DNA of 53,980 nucleotides from contig NZ_SLZZ01000008.1 of assembly GCF_004346165.1 (NCBI RefSeq), forward strand, positions 1 to 53,980, written 5' to 3'. The number at the start of each line of letters is the position of its first letter. Within the stretch, counting starts at the first letter, position 1. A program made the position numbers and the translations under genes. The notes under the pieces are model-generated. The model was not told the origin of the DNA and searched no databases. It worked only from the letters and a program-made list of their open reading frames with translations. This DNA comes from Muricomes intestini (lineage in GTDB: Bacteria; Bacillota; Clostridia; Lachnospirales; Lachnospiraceae). Positions 29,276-37,788 of the stretch are shown in pieces.

Positions 29276-30625
29276 CTACAATCTCTTTAATAGCTCTTCT
29301 CTTTCCTTTTCATAACCTGGCTTGCCTAAAAGAGCAAACATATTCTTCTTATAGCTCTCTACACCTGGCTGATTAAATGGATTAACGCCGAGTAAATATC
29401 CACTTACGCCAATTGCAAATTCAAAGAAGTAAAACAGCTGTCCCAGATAAAACTCTGTCTGCTCCGGAACTGTCACCATCAGATTCGGTACATTGCCGTC
29501 TGTATGGGCCAGAATCGTTCCGTTCATTGCACTTTTATTGATAAAATCTACCGTCTTTCCTGTCAGGTAATTCAAGCCGTCCAGGTCAACCGGTTCTTCA
29601 TTGATAATAATTTCTTCTTTGGAAGTTTCTACATTCAGAACTGTCTCAAACAAAATTCTGTTTCCATCCTGGATGAACTGTCCCATGGAGTGCAAATCGG
29701 TCGTCAAATCTACGGATGCCGGGAAGATACCCCGCTGGTCTTTGCCTTCGCTTTCTCCACATAACTGTTTCCACCATTCAGATACATAATGCAGGCTTGG
29801 CTCATAATTAGCCAGAACTTCCACTGTCTTGCCTTTCCTCAACAGGATATTGCGAACTGCCGCATACTGCAGAGCCCCGTTTTGTGCGAAATTATTTCCC
29901 AGTGCCTCTTTTCTTGCTGCCTGAGCACCTTCCATCAGTTTTGTGATGTCTGCGCCGCTCACTGCGATCGGAAGAAGTCCCACCGCTGTCAGTACGGAGA
30001 AACGTCCTCCCACATCATCGGGCACTACAAAAGCTTCATATCCTTCTTCTGTGGCAAGATTTTTCAAAGCTCCTTTTTCTTTATCGGTCGTGGCATAAAT
30101 TCTCTTTGCCGCTCCTTCTTTTCCATATTTTCTTTCCAATATTTCTTTAAACACGCGGAAGGCAATCGCCGGCTCTGTTGTAGTTCCCGATTTGGAAATC
30201 ATATTGATGGAAAAATCTCTGTCTCCTACTACATCTATTAAATCCTTTATATATGTACTGCTGATGCTGTTTCCTACATAGTAAATCTCCGGAGATTTTC
30301 TGATTTTTTTAGAAACAACATTTGCAAACGAGTGTCCGAGAAAATCAATTGCTGCCCTGGCTCCCAGATAAGAACCGCCTATGCCGATTACCAGCAGTAC
30401 CTCTGAATCACTGCGGATTTGCTCTGCCGCTTTCTTAATGCGCCCGAATTCTTCTTTATCATAATCAACCGGAAGGTCAATCCATCCAAGGAAGTCATTC
30501 CCCGCTCCTGTCTTTGCGACAAGCCTGTCCTTTGCCTGAGCTGCCAGTTCACTCATATATTCCATCTCATGCTCCTGGATAAAACTACTTGCCTTTGAAT
30601 AATCAAATATAACTTTGTTAGCCAT
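29276..30625 (-). CDS. pgi: Glucose-6-phosphate isomerase
   Basis: 449 residues, the size of Gram-positive Pgi. [30 protein letters not shown] and the C-terminal [16 protein letters not shown] are the diagnostic blocks; [19 protein letters not shown] matches the second Pgi signature. It interconverts glucose 6-phosphate and fructose 6-phosphate in glycolysis, and so would feed glucose 6-phosphate made by FrlB into the pathway, though it is a separate transcription unit 13 kb away. ATG at 30625 with GAGAGGAAGG. Confidence 0.97.
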   Translation of the reverse strand: MANKVIFDYSKASSFIQEHEMEYMSELAAQAKDRLVAKTGAGNDFLGWIDLPVDYDKEEFGRIKKAAEQIRSDSEVLLVIGIGGSYLGARAAIDFLGHSFANVVSKKIRKSPEIYYVGNSISSTYIKDLIDVVGDRDFSINMISKSGTTTEPAIAFRVFKEILERKYGKEGAAKRIYATTDKEKGALKNLATEEGYEAFVVPDDVGGRFSVLTAVGLLPIAVSGADITKLMEGAQAARKEALGNNFAQNGALQYAAVRNILLRKGKTVEVLANYEPSLHYVSEWWKQLCGESEGKDQRGIFPASVDLTTDLHSMGQFIQDGNRILFETVLNVETSKEEIIINEEPVDLDGLNYLTGKTVDFINKSAMNGTILAHTDGNVPNLMVTVPEQTEFYLGQLFYFFEFAIGVSGYLLGVNPFNQPGVESYKKNMFALLGKPGYEKEREELLKRL

Positions 30626-30661
30626 TGTTTACCCTTCCTCTCTATCCGTATTTTAATAATA

Positions 30662-30690
30662 ATTTTACCAAATATATCTCATGTAATCAA
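30662..30690 (-). promoter_or_regulatory. Promoter of pgi
   Basis: Minus strand: TTGATT (30690-30685), 17-bp spacer, TAAAAT (30667-30662). Its -35 overlaps the last codons of the upstream gene. Confidence 0.6.
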
Positions 30691-31484
30691 GCTAAAAACT
30701 CCTCTAAAATTTGGCGTATTGCCTCTTCTTTCAGTGCGGGCTGCTCATTATCCTCCAGTTTTTCTTTTAGAGCAGCCCCACGGCTTTGTCTTACCCTTTC
30801 CTCCTTTTCCACTCTCCTTGGCTCGCCCTCTATGTTAATGGACAATTCCGGTTCTTCTCTTGGTGCGGCTTTTTTCTGCACTGCATCCTTTTGCACCGCC
30901 GCCCTCGATGTACCTGCCCCTTCCGGGCTTATCACATCAATATTATCTCTCTCCGTCTGCTTCGCCTTTTTATAGCGGTGTGCACACACATTTTCCAAAT
31001 AGTCCACCATGTAATTCTTCGCGGCTTTTATTTTATAGCCTTCATCGGATAACTGACTGATAACAAATAATGCAATCATCTCTGCTGCCCCCGCTCCGAT
31101 ATATTGGTACATTCTTTCACTGAATCCGCTTACAATATAGCTGCTCAAACCTCCAAATGCAGCCAGGGCACCGGAGAACCATATACTCTGTATCTCCAAC
31201 TGTTTCCATGTGTGAATCCTAAGGAGAAACCCCCGGTATTCATATATGTATTTTTCTACAAACGCTTCTACATTATCTACGGTATCATGTATCATACATG
31301 CGTGTTCATACTTCGCCCGCACAAGCTTCATCAGTTTGTGTGTACTCTTTGACATGTTACCCGCTGCCGTTATCATGCGGCGAAGAGTAATCTGGTTCAC
31401 AATTTTTCCAAGAACCCCGATGACACCTACGACAATCATTAGATAAAAAATGGCGTTAGTGTCTGCTACTAAAGTTTTCAACAT
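30687..31484 (-). CDS. Uncharacterised membrane protein with charged C-terminal tail
   Basis: 265 residues from the ATG at 31484 with AGGAGGTC; upstream in-frame codons have no ribosome site. An N-terminal helix (residues about 8-28), a soluble middle with YEHACMIHDTVDNVEAFVEKYIYEYRG, two more hydrophobic stretches (about 105-145) and a long Lys/Glu/Arg-rich tail (from about 170) ending in EEAIRQILEEFLA. I do not recognise the family. The tail looks disordered or coiled-coil and could bind partners at the membrane. Monocistronic, upstream of pgi on the same strand. Confidence 0.75.
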   Translation of the reverse strand: MLKTLVADTNAIFYLMIVVGVIGVLGKIVNQITLRRMITAAGNMSKSTHKLMKLVRAKYEHACMIHDTVDNVEAFVEKYIYEYRGFLLRIHTWKQLEIQSIWFSGALAAFGGLSSYIVSGFSERMYQYIGAGAAEMIALFVISQLSDEGYKIKAAKNYMVDYLENVCAHRYKKAKQTERDNIDVISPEGAGTSRAAVQKDAVQKKAAPREEPELSINIEGEPRRVEKEERVRQSRGAALKEKLEDNEQPALKEEAIRQILEEFLA

Positions 31485-31913
31485 AATAAGACCTCCTGTT
31501 TTATGGTTGTGCCACAACTTCCACTTTTTGTGTGAACTTATTATAGTCCAATTTTTGATGTTCTGCCTCAAAAACCGTTCTACATAATTCGTCATTGCTT
31601 CTTGATTTTAACAGAAAACCGGCATATCTCAGGGTTCAGAATCATAAAATGAAAAGCAGGCTTTAGTCCCTCAATTTAGCAAAACATTTAAGACTTCATC
31701 TCATATATGAGCCTTGAGAAAACCCTTGTCATTTTATAAGATAACTGCTCGAAAAATAAGGTGAAAAAATATGTACTGGATTTTTCCGTTACCTTTTGCT
31801 ATAATTTTTATGTTCTATTTGTGATAGAGCTTAGTACGCGGGCCAGTGCACTAGTGTACGGGACAACGCACTAGTAACTCAAACAATCCGGATTTTTGCA
31901 GGAGGTTTATGAA
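31485..31913. other. Intergenic stretch with promoter and short repeats
   Basis: Holds no gene that I can support. On the plus strand a TATAAT (31800-31805) with a weak TGGATT 17 bases upstream probably drives the TSCPD gene. On the minus strand a TATAAT (31545-31540) may serve the membrane protein. Positions 31844-31874 hold the CACTAGT-type repeat. Confidence 0.5.
31844..31874. repeat. CACTAGT-type repeat, copy 1
   Basis: CAGTGCACTAGT (31844-31855) and, five bases on, GGGACAACGCACTAG (31860-31874). Both recur near 50260-50336 in the opposite order. Confidence 0.5.
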
Positions 31914-32156
31914 ATGCAATATAAAACAAAAGGAGTCTGTTCTCAAATGATAAACTTTGAGATCGATGATAATAAAGTAAGAAATGTAGAATTCATCGGA
32001 GGCTGCAGCGGCAATCTCCAGGGTATTGCCCATCTTATAGAAGGGATGGATGTAGATGAGGCTATTTCTAGAATCGAAGGCATACAGTGCGGGTACAAAG
32101 AGACATCCTGCCCGGACCAACTGGCAAAAGCATTAAAAATGGCAACCGGAAAATAA
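31914..32156 (+). CDS. Small TSCPD-domain protein
   Basis: 80 residues from the ATG at 31914 with GGAGGTTT. YKTKGVCSQMINFEID, GGCSGNLQGIA, EGMDVDEAI and C-terminal GYKETSCPDQLAKAL are the TSCPD signature; the same module ends some ribonucleotide reductases, and stand-alone forms (the TIGR03905-like group) are common in Clostridia. The conserved cysteines suggest metal or redox binding. Function unknown. Monocistronic. Confidence 0.85.
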   Translation: MQYKTKGVCSQMINFEIDDNKVRNVEFIGGCSGNLQGIAHLIEGMDVDEAISRIEGIQCGYKETSCPDQLAKALKMATGK

Positions 32157-32174
32157 TCCGATTACCATTTTTCG

Positions 32175-32317
32175 CCTTGAGCACCTGAAGCAACCGCCAA
32201 ATGCAGTACATTAAAAAATTGTGGGTTTTTTCAGTACAGGTCTTTTCTATAATTTATTTGGTTTATAGTTTCTCCTGCTATGTAGCGCACCAGCGGTAGC
32301 TCCTTCAGATGCTCAAA
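32175..32317. repeat. Palindromic element B
   Basis: Left arm 32175-32197 (CTTGAGCACCTGAAG then CAACCGC) is complementary to the right arm 32293-32317 (GCGGTAGCTCCTTCAGATGCTCAAAG reversed), about 18 matches with a small bulge. Between the arms lie 95 AT-rich bases. No ORF. MITE-like or structured RNA. Confidence 0.5.
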
Positions 32318-32346
32318 GTGAAAATTTATTGAAAAAACAATAAATA

Positions 32347-32853
32347 CTATTTTATATAGATTCCATTAGTAACTGAAAAAGTTTCGTCATAGGGCTGAGC
32401 ATCGTCCATTCCGCCAACATGTGAAGCCCGAACTCTATAATAATAGCCTCTGTCCACCTTCAACTGTTTACTGGTGGCCACATAATATGTGTCATAAGCC
32501 TCTGCCTGTTCGAAATAAACCTGTCCCCAATTCCCCTCCTTTTCATCGTATTGATCCACGTACATCACTACTGAAAGATAATCAAGGTCAGTATTTCCGG
32601 TTGTTGCAGCATAGACATATACCTTACCTACACCAGCATTTGTAACAGAGCACTCTCCATCCATTAAATAAACTCCCTGGGGAGATATTCCCCCACTAGT
32701 ACTTCCTGTGGATTTATCCTCTGTAGTTAAATAAGATCCATCCACCTGAATATCATCATTATAACCTGATGCCCTGACATCCATTAATGATGTGGCAAAC
32801 ATACCAAAAATCACTGCCAGGGTGCACAGAATTGATGGGATTTTTCTCTTCAT
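32347..32853 (-). CDS. Secreted protein of unknown function (DUF6147-like)
   Basis: 168 residues from the ATG at 32853 with AAAGGAGAAAA. A clear signal peptide (KRK then a hydrophobic core to about residue 27, VRASG cleavage region). The mature part is a beta-rich domain with Tyr/Asp-rich strands (VGKVYVYAATTGN, LSVVMYVDQYDE, GYYYRVRASH). I recall similar secreted proteins filed as DUF6147, function unknown. It follows the anti-sigma-like gene and may be co-transcribed and regulated by the sigma factor. Confidence 0.7.
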   Translation of the reverse strand: MKRKIPSILCTLAVIFGMFATSLMDVRASGYNDDIQVDGSYLTTEDKSTGSTSGGISPQGVYLMDGECSVTNAGVGKVYVYAATTGNTDLDYLSVVMYVDQYDEKEGNWGQVYFEQAEAYDTYYVATSKQLKVDRGYYYRVRASHVGGMDDAQPYDETFSVTNGIYIK

Positions 32854-32906
32854 CACTTTTCTCCTTTGTATTTGTTCACTAATTAAACAATTGTATCCTT
32901 AATAAC

Positions 32907-33908
32907 TTACGCGCTTTTGTTAAAATAGATAATATTTTTAAGTATTTTGACAAAATCCTTTCTATCCATTACACCTTTTAATTGATAATTAACACCTTTA
33001 TAAGAGAAATTTGTCACAAATCTGCTTTCTTCAGACTCCTTCATCTCATACTCTTCCACCGTCAAAGTTTCTATGTCCGTCTCAACAGTAAATTTACCTT
33101 CCAATTTATCTTCTTTCTTTTGACCAAAGGATGAATCTGCATCATTTAAATATATTGTGTACCGTATGATCTGTCCATTATATCTGTAAAACAGACGTGC
33201 GCTTTTCTGCTCCTCATCAATATTTATATTTTGAAACTTCATGCCTTTTGGCATATAACCGAAACGGACTGTCACTACCCCCAGCTTCTTTCTAATCTCC
33301 GCATAAGCACTTACCTCCTTCTCATCCTCAGTATTCTGTTTCTCCATATCTTTTACATCTATAGTCTGTGTGTCTTGCTTTCCTGCCCATTTGTCTAACA
33401 GGGTCTTCAGATATGATTTACTTCCCACACTGGTCATACTGAGCCCAGCCACTAAAACCAGAACTGCCGCAAGAGCAACTAGAAGCCGCTTTTTACGGGG
33501 CATGTGAAATGTTCTGCTTTTCGTTCCTCCATTACTGTCATTAAGATGTTTATGATACTTTTTATTTACCTCTTCCAGCTTTATCTCATCATTTTTCTTG
33601 TTCAGTAATTTCCGGTCAAGGCTTAAAGCCCCCCTTTCTTTCTCGGACAGAAGTCCTTCAGCGTTATGATTTGTGCCACAGGCAATATCAGAAGCAGGCT
33701 CTAACAATATTTCGAATGCACTTTTTTCGGTATTAGGCTTCTTCACGTATTTTTTCTTATATTCCTTTATCCGGAGAAAAAGTTGATTTTCCATCTTTTC
33801 AGACACTTTTACATTTTTAAGAGCAGGATTACCAGCAATTTCTTTTTCTATTTTCCTGGCATCCTTCTTTACTTCTTCCTGCAGTGACAGTTTTACATTA
33901 TGTTCCAT
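32907..33908 (-). CDS. Membrane protein with DUF4367-like domain, likely anti-sigma factor
   Basis: 333 residues from the ATG at 33908 with AAGAGGAAT; an earlier ATG (33950) would leave only a few bases of leader after the promoter. A long charged N-terminal cytoplasmic part (to about 140), one transmembrane helix (KRLLVALAAVLVLVAGLSM, about residue 145-163) and an extracellular beta domain with FGYMPKGMKF and a C-terminal GVNYQLKGVMDRKDFVKIL. This layout matches proteins that hold ECF sigma factors at the membrane. Its probable partner is at 35.2-35.7 kb. Confidence 0.7.
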   Translation of the reverse strand: MEHNVKLSLQEEVKKDARKIEKEIAGNPALKNVKVSEKMENQLFLRIKEYKKKYVKKPNTEKSAFEILLEPASDIACGTNHNAEGLLSEKERGALSLDRKLLNKKNDEIKLEEVNKKYHKHLNDSNGGTKSRTFHMPRKKRLLVALAAVLVLVAGLSMTSVGSKSYLKTLLDKWAGKQDTQTIDVKDMEKQNTEDEKEVSAYAEIRKKLGVVTVRFGYMPKGMKFQNINIDEEQKSARLFYRYNGQIIRYTIYLNDADSSFGQKKEDKLEGKFTVETDIETLTVEEYEMKESEESRFVTNFSYKGVNYQLKGVMDRKDFVKILKNIIYFNKSA

Positions 33909-33961
33909 TGGTATTCCTCTTGTTTGAGCATTATTACTTTTTCTTGACATTTTATTAAATA

Positions 33962-33990
33962 AGTTTAATATAAAATGGTGTAGGGGTCAA
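33962..33990 (-). promoter_or_regulatory. Promoter of anti-sigma-like gene
   Basis: Minus strand: TTGACC (33990-33985), 17-bp spacer, TAAACT (33967-33962). The -35 lies in the repeat at 33974-34000. Confidence 0.55.
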
Positions 33991-34000
33991 AAGGTATTTT
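33974..34000. repeat. Solitary left end of element A
   Basis: TGGTGTAGGGGTCAAAAGG then TATTTT matches 29003-29027 (TGATGTAGGGATCAAAAGG then TATTTT), differing at two positions. The right end of element A is not present here. Confidence 0.55.
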
Positions 34001-34054
34001 ATTCATTACCGTAAGCCTTAAATATATAAACATTCAAATCTGGAGGTTTTCATT

Positions 34055-35122
34055 ATGAAACGAATCATCCTTACCGGCGGAGGGACAGCCGGGCATGTTA
34101 CCCCCAACATAGCACTCATTCCCCGATTAAAAGAACTGGGGTATGATATTCAATATATAGGATCTTATAAAGGAATCGAGAAAGAACTGATTGAACCTTT
34201 CGATATTCCTTATCATGGTATCTCTTCCGGCAAGCTCCGCCGTTATTTCAGTGTACAAAATTTTACAGATCCATTCCGTGTAATAAAAGGCTTCAGTGAG
34301 GCTCATTCTATCATTAAACAATTGAAGCCCGACGTTATTTTTTCTAAGGGAGGCTTCGTATCTGTTCCTGTAGTACTGGCCGGCAAGCGCTGCAAGGTTC
34401 CAACTGTTATACATGAATCCGATATGACCCCGGGACTGGCCAATAAAATTGCAATTCCATCTGCAACCAGAATTTGCTGCAACTTTCCCGAAACCCTCGA
34501 CTCGCTTCCGAAGGAGAAGTCCGTTTTAACCGGCTCACCTATCCGTCAGGAACTGCTGTCCGGGAATAAGATTGCCGCCATGGATCTGTGCGGATTTTCT
34601 GCAGATAAACCAGTTGTCCTCGTTATTGGAGGAAGCCTTGGATCTGTAGCTGTGAATAATGCCGTCCGCCTGGCGCTTCCCGAACTTTTAGAGTGCTTCC
34701 AGATAGTCCACCTCTGCGGCAGGGACAAGGTTGATGATACTCTAACCAGTATGAAGGGCTACAAACAATTCGAATATATCAAAAATGAGCTTCGTGATAT
34801 ATTCGCACTGGCAGATATCGTAATTTCAAGGGCCGGTGCCAATGCCATCTGTGAACTGCTCGCTTTGAGAAAACCAAATCTTCTAATTCCTCTCTCCGCG
34901 CACGCAAGCCGGGGTGATCAAATTCTAAATGCCCGTTCCTTTGAACGGCAAGGCTTCAGCATGGTGCTGGAAGAAGAAGATCTCACAAAAGAGGCACTAC
35001 TTGAATCAGTACAAAGTCTTTATGACAATCGTGCATCGTACATGGATGCAATGCGGGACTCAAGACAGCAGGACTCTATCGATACAATTACAGGACTTAT
35101 AGAAGAAATACGTTCGAAGTAA
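34055..35122 (+). CDS. murG: MurG-type undecaprenyl-PP-MurNAc-pentapeptide GlcNAc transferase
   Basis: 355 residues, the normal MurG length. The N-terminal glycine loop LTGGGTAGHVTPN, the block FSKGGFVSVPVVLAG and the C-terminal SRAGANAICELLALRKPNLLIPL with HASRGDQI are all intact, as is VLVIGGSLGS for UDP-GlcNAc binding. It adds GlcNAc to lipid I at the inner face of the membrane to make lipid II. Instead of sitting in a division/cell wall cluster it stands alone, opposite in direction to a sigma and anti-sigma pair. ATG with TGGAGGTTTT. Confidence 0.93.
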   Translation: MKRIILTGGGTAGHVTPNIALIPRLKELGYDIQYIGSYKGIEKELIEPFDIPYHGISSGKLRRYFSVQNFTDPFRVIKGFSEAHSIIKQLKPDVIFSKGGFVSVPVVLAGKRCKVPTVIHESDMTPGLANKIAIPSATRICCNFPETLDSLPKEKSVLTGSPIRQELLSGNKIAAMDLCGFSADKPVVLVIGGSLGSVAVNNAVRLALPELLECFQIVHLCGRDKVDDTLTSMKGYKQFEYIKNELRDIFALADIVISRAGANAICELLALRKPNLLIPLSAHASRGDQILNARSFERQGFSMVLEEEDLTKEALLESVQSLYDNRASYMDAMRDSRQQDSIDTITGLIEEIRSK

Positions 35123-35148
35123 TTGTCGAGTTACAGCATATTCAGGAA

Positions 35149-35176
35149 AAGCGGGTGGTCATCTTAGCACCCGCTT
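35149..35176. terminator. Bidirectional terminator of murG and sigma gene
   Basis: AAGCGGGTG (35149-35157) pairs with CACCCGCTT (35168-35176), followed by TCTT; it lies between the two converging stop codons. Confidence 0.75.
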
Positions 35177-35178
35177 TC

Positions 35179-35724
35179 TTACAATTGGTTCAGCTCATCA
35201 TACTCTACATCGAACGTCTTTTTTATCCATTTCTTGGCTCTATGCAGTATGCTGTGCAGCACCTCAATACGTATTCCCATTTCTTCTGCTACTTTTGCCT
35301 GAGGAATCTCAAGAAAATATACCAGCGAAATCGCCTCATACCATCTGGGATTTTTTTCAAGCAATGCTGCAAATATACGCCCATGCAATTCTGAACGGTC
35401 AAGCTCATTTATTCCTTTCAAAAACTCACTTTCAGCACTTTCTACTGTTTTCAGGATAAAACTTTCTTCCGCAATTCCTTCATGCAATATCTCGCGATTT
35501 GCCTTCTTTTTGTAATTCAATGCATAATTTTTAGCAGTTGTATATAACCACGACTTCACATTGCTGTGATTCATATTATCGTAATAAATATATAATTGTA
35601 GAAATGTATTTTGAGCAATATCTTCTGCTATATCATAATTGCCTGAATATGTATACGCTGCTTTAAGGACGAGATTTTTATATGCTTCATAAATCTCATC
35701 AAATTCACAATTCTCAGTCAACAT
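35179..35724 (-). CDS. ECF-type RNA polymerase sigma factor
   Basis: 181 residues from the ATG at 35724 with TGAGGAT. Region 2: FDEIYEAYKNLVLKAAYTYSGNYDIAEDIAQNTFLQLY (sigma-70 core binding and -10 helix), then KSWLYTTAKNYALNYKK. Region 4: LVYFLEIPQAKVAEEMGI and HSILHRAKKWIKK for -35 recognition. It is encoded 11 bases after the HIT gene. The single-pass DUF4367-like protein at 32.9-33.9 kb lies on the same strand beyond murG and is its probable anti-sigma partner. Signal and targets unknown. Confidence 0.87.
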   Translation of the reverse strand: MLTENCEFDEIYEAYKNLVLKAAYTYSGNYDIAEDIAQNTFLQLYIYYDNMNHSNVKSWLYTTAKNYALNYKKKANREILHEGIAEESFILKTVESAESEFLKGINELDRSELHGRIFAALLEKNPRWYEAISLVYFLEIPQAKVAEEMGIRIEVLHSILHRAKKWIKKTFDVEYDELNQL

Positions 35725-35735
35725 CTTATCCTCAG

Positions 35736-36146
35736 TTACTGGCTGAACCCGTTCAATATTTCTTCTTTGTCTTCTTCTAGAAGCTTGCCCATCTTCCATC
35801 CCAGTCCTACTTCATCGCCCTTGTATCTTGGAATCAGGTGCATATGAAAATGATATACAGTCTGTCCCGCAGCCTCTTCATTATTTTGTACAATATTATA
35901 ACCGTCACATCCCAATACATCTTTAAGCCTGATTACCACTTTTTTCGCCAACACCATTGCTTTAGCTGCCATTTCTTCATCCAAGTCATATAAATTTCGG
36001 TAATGTTCTTTTGGAATAATCAATGCATGTCCTTTTGAAGCAGGGCTGACATCCAAAATAACCCGAAAGTCTTCATCCTCGTAAAGCGTTGCAGATGGAA
36101 TATCTCCTGATGCCAACTTACAAAAAATACAATTTTCATCTTTCAT
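35736..36146 (-). CDS. HIT-family nucleotide hydrolase
   Basis: 136 residues from the ATG at 36146, GGGAGG upstream at a slightly long spacing. CIFCKLASGDIPS is the start of bacterial HIT proteins, and the histidine triad is HFHMHLIPR near residue 100. It hydrolyses AMP-linked small molecules, as in Hit-type AMP-lysine/ADP-ribose hydrolases. First gene before the sigma factor, spacing 11 bases. Confidence 0.93.
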   Translation of the reverse strand: MKDENCIFCKLASGDIPSATLYEDEDFRVILDVSPASKGHALIIPKEHYRNLYDLDEEMAAKAMVLAKKVVIRLKDVLGCDGYNIVQNNEEAAGQTVYHFHMHLIPRYKGDEVGLGWKMGKLLEEDKEEILNGFSQ

Positions 36147-36369
36147 AACGTTTTCTATTCCTCCCTTATAAGGTGCTCTAATGGTAGTATAGACTATTTT
36201 TACCAAATTGAAAAGAACTTTTGTTAAAGGCATGACAAGATAGCATTTAGGATATCACCTATTCATGGATTTTGATATTTGCTGTCGAAAATTGTCTGTC
36301 TGATTTTATTGAACAAAGGGCACTGTCGTGCTAGACTACAAGTACATCATACAAAAGGAGGTAAACCAT

Positions 36370-37101
36370 TTGTTACATAACATTGACATCAATAAAATGA
36401 ATACACTTACAGAAGAAAATTCCGATGCAAAACAAATTATCGGTCAGTTATTGGAAAATCATCATAGAATAGTGTCGACAATTGCACACGAGATCCGGAA
36501 CCCACTTACGCTGGTTTCCTCATCGTTGCAGGTCACGGAACTCCAGCATCCCGAAGTGAAAGAATTTCCCCATTGGAAGCAGACCATTGAAGATGTTGAA
36601 TTCATATGTCAGCTTTTGAATGAACTTTCCGCTTTCAACAATGGAGAGGTTCTGAATTACTCTGTGTTCTCCATTGAACGGCTCCTCAAAAACATCGCAG
36701 TTTCATTTGCAATTTCTTTAGATAGTGAAGTTTCTGATATCGAATTCTCCTCTTCCATCCCTTCTAACCTTGGTGACTATACCGGTGATAAAGTTAAACT
36801 GGAACAGGTCTTTTTAAACCTGCTTTACAATGCCAGGGAATCTATTTGCGGCAAAGGTCAGATTTATTTTTCAGCCAGCCGCTCCGAAGATTTCCTGGTC
36901 ATTCAATGTGAAGACAGCGGATGTGGTATTTCTGATGAGGTTATTGATTATATCTTTGAGCCATTTAAAACTTATAAAGCTGGAGGTACCGGACTTGGGT
37001 TATCACTCTCGAAAAAAATTGTTGAATCACACGGAGGCTCCATCTCTGTCGATTCAAAGGTGGATCAGGGATCCATATTTACTATCAAGCTGCCGATATA
37101 A
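36370..37101 (+). CDS. Soluble sensor histidine kinase
   Basis: 243 residues from a TTG at 36370 with AAAGGAGG eight bases upstream; an earlier GTG lacks a ribosome site. No transmembrane helix or PAS domain. The H box TIAHEIRNPLTL (His40), N box VFLNLLYNARES, G1 EDSGCGIS, F box FEPF and G2 GGTGLGLSLSKKIVESHGG are complete. The short N-terminus suggests activation by a partner protein, as for some sporulation phosphorelay kinases. No response regulator is nearby. Confidence 0.9.
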   Translation: MLHNIDINKMNTLTEENSDAKQIIGQLLENHHRIVSTIAHEIRNPLTLVSSSLQVTELQHPEVKEFPHWKQTIEDVEFICQLLNELSAFNNGEVLNYSVFSIERLLKNIAVSFAISLDSEVSDIEFSSSIPSNLGDYTGDKVKLEQVFLNLLYNARESICGKGQIYFSASRSEDFLVIQCEDSGCGISDEVIDYIFEPFKTYKAGGTGLGLSLSKKIVESHGGSISVDSKVDQGSIFTIKLPI

Positions 37102-37122
37102 ATGCATATATAGTACCTGATA

Positions 37123-37728
37123 CTAAACTGCCGATATAGGAGTCTGGTATTTCCTGTGATATAAGATAACTGCAGCTGCAAAACCACAGACAAGTCCTCC
37201 TATATGGGCAGCATTATCTACCCCTGAACTTGTAACTCCAAAATACAGACTTAAGGCTACCATAAACAATATTCCCCGTCTGGTCAGACGCCCCGCCCTC
37301 CCATGGTTCTTAATCACTACCCACAAAAGTGCTCCCATGAGACCAAAAATTGCTCCTGAAGCGCCTGCAGAAACCACCGCAGCCCCTGCCCTGTCATTTA
37401 GCCAGAATGAGAACAGATTCCCCCCCAAACCAGCAGCAAAGTAAATAAGCAGAAATTTAAGTTTGCCTGTTTCCAGCTCAAGATTCCATCCCAGTGCCCC
37501 CAGGAGAACCATGTTATTTAATAAATGGTTGATTCCAAAGTGTAAGAACAGGCTGGTAAACAGTCTGTAATACTGGTGTCCTTCTGATATATACGGCCCA
37601 TATGCCGCACCATGATTCAACATGAATAAAGTATTTTCTGTATCCCCTAAAAAAGAAAATGCCAGAAATACAATAACATTTGCTGCAATCAATCCTACTG
37701 TGCATACTGCTTTTTTGTCCTGGTTCAA
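37123..37728 (-). CDS. Rhomboid intramembrane serine protease
   Basis: 201 residues from a TTG at 37728 with AAGAGG; the earlier ATG at 37746 has no ribosome site. Six hydrophobic segments. The catalytic pair is Ser in GASGAIFG and His in AHIGGL; HFGINHLLNNM is the oxyanion-stabilising loop with His and Asn. It would cut membrane proteins within the bilayer. Last gene in the leftward Tad transcript, 60 bases after the DUF6382-like gene, so it may process a pilus component. Confidence 0.88.
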   Translation of the reverse strand: MNQDKKAVCTVGLIAANVIVFLAFSFLGDTENTLFMLNHGAAYGPYISEGHQYYRLFTSLFLHFGINHLLNNMVLLGALGWNLELETGKLKFLLIYFAAGLGGNLFSFWLNDRAGAAVVSAGASGAIFGLMGALLWVVIKNHGRAGRLTRRGILFMVALSLYFGVTSSGVDNAAHIGGLVCGFAAAVILYHRKYQTPISAV

Positions 37729-37788
37729 AACGGTACCTCTTTTCATATTGATATTCTAACCAAGTATACCATATGGGACATCGACAGT

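Noticed and set aside
34127-34414. Minus-strand frame inside murG
   Set aside because: Shadow of conserved MurG coding sequence.
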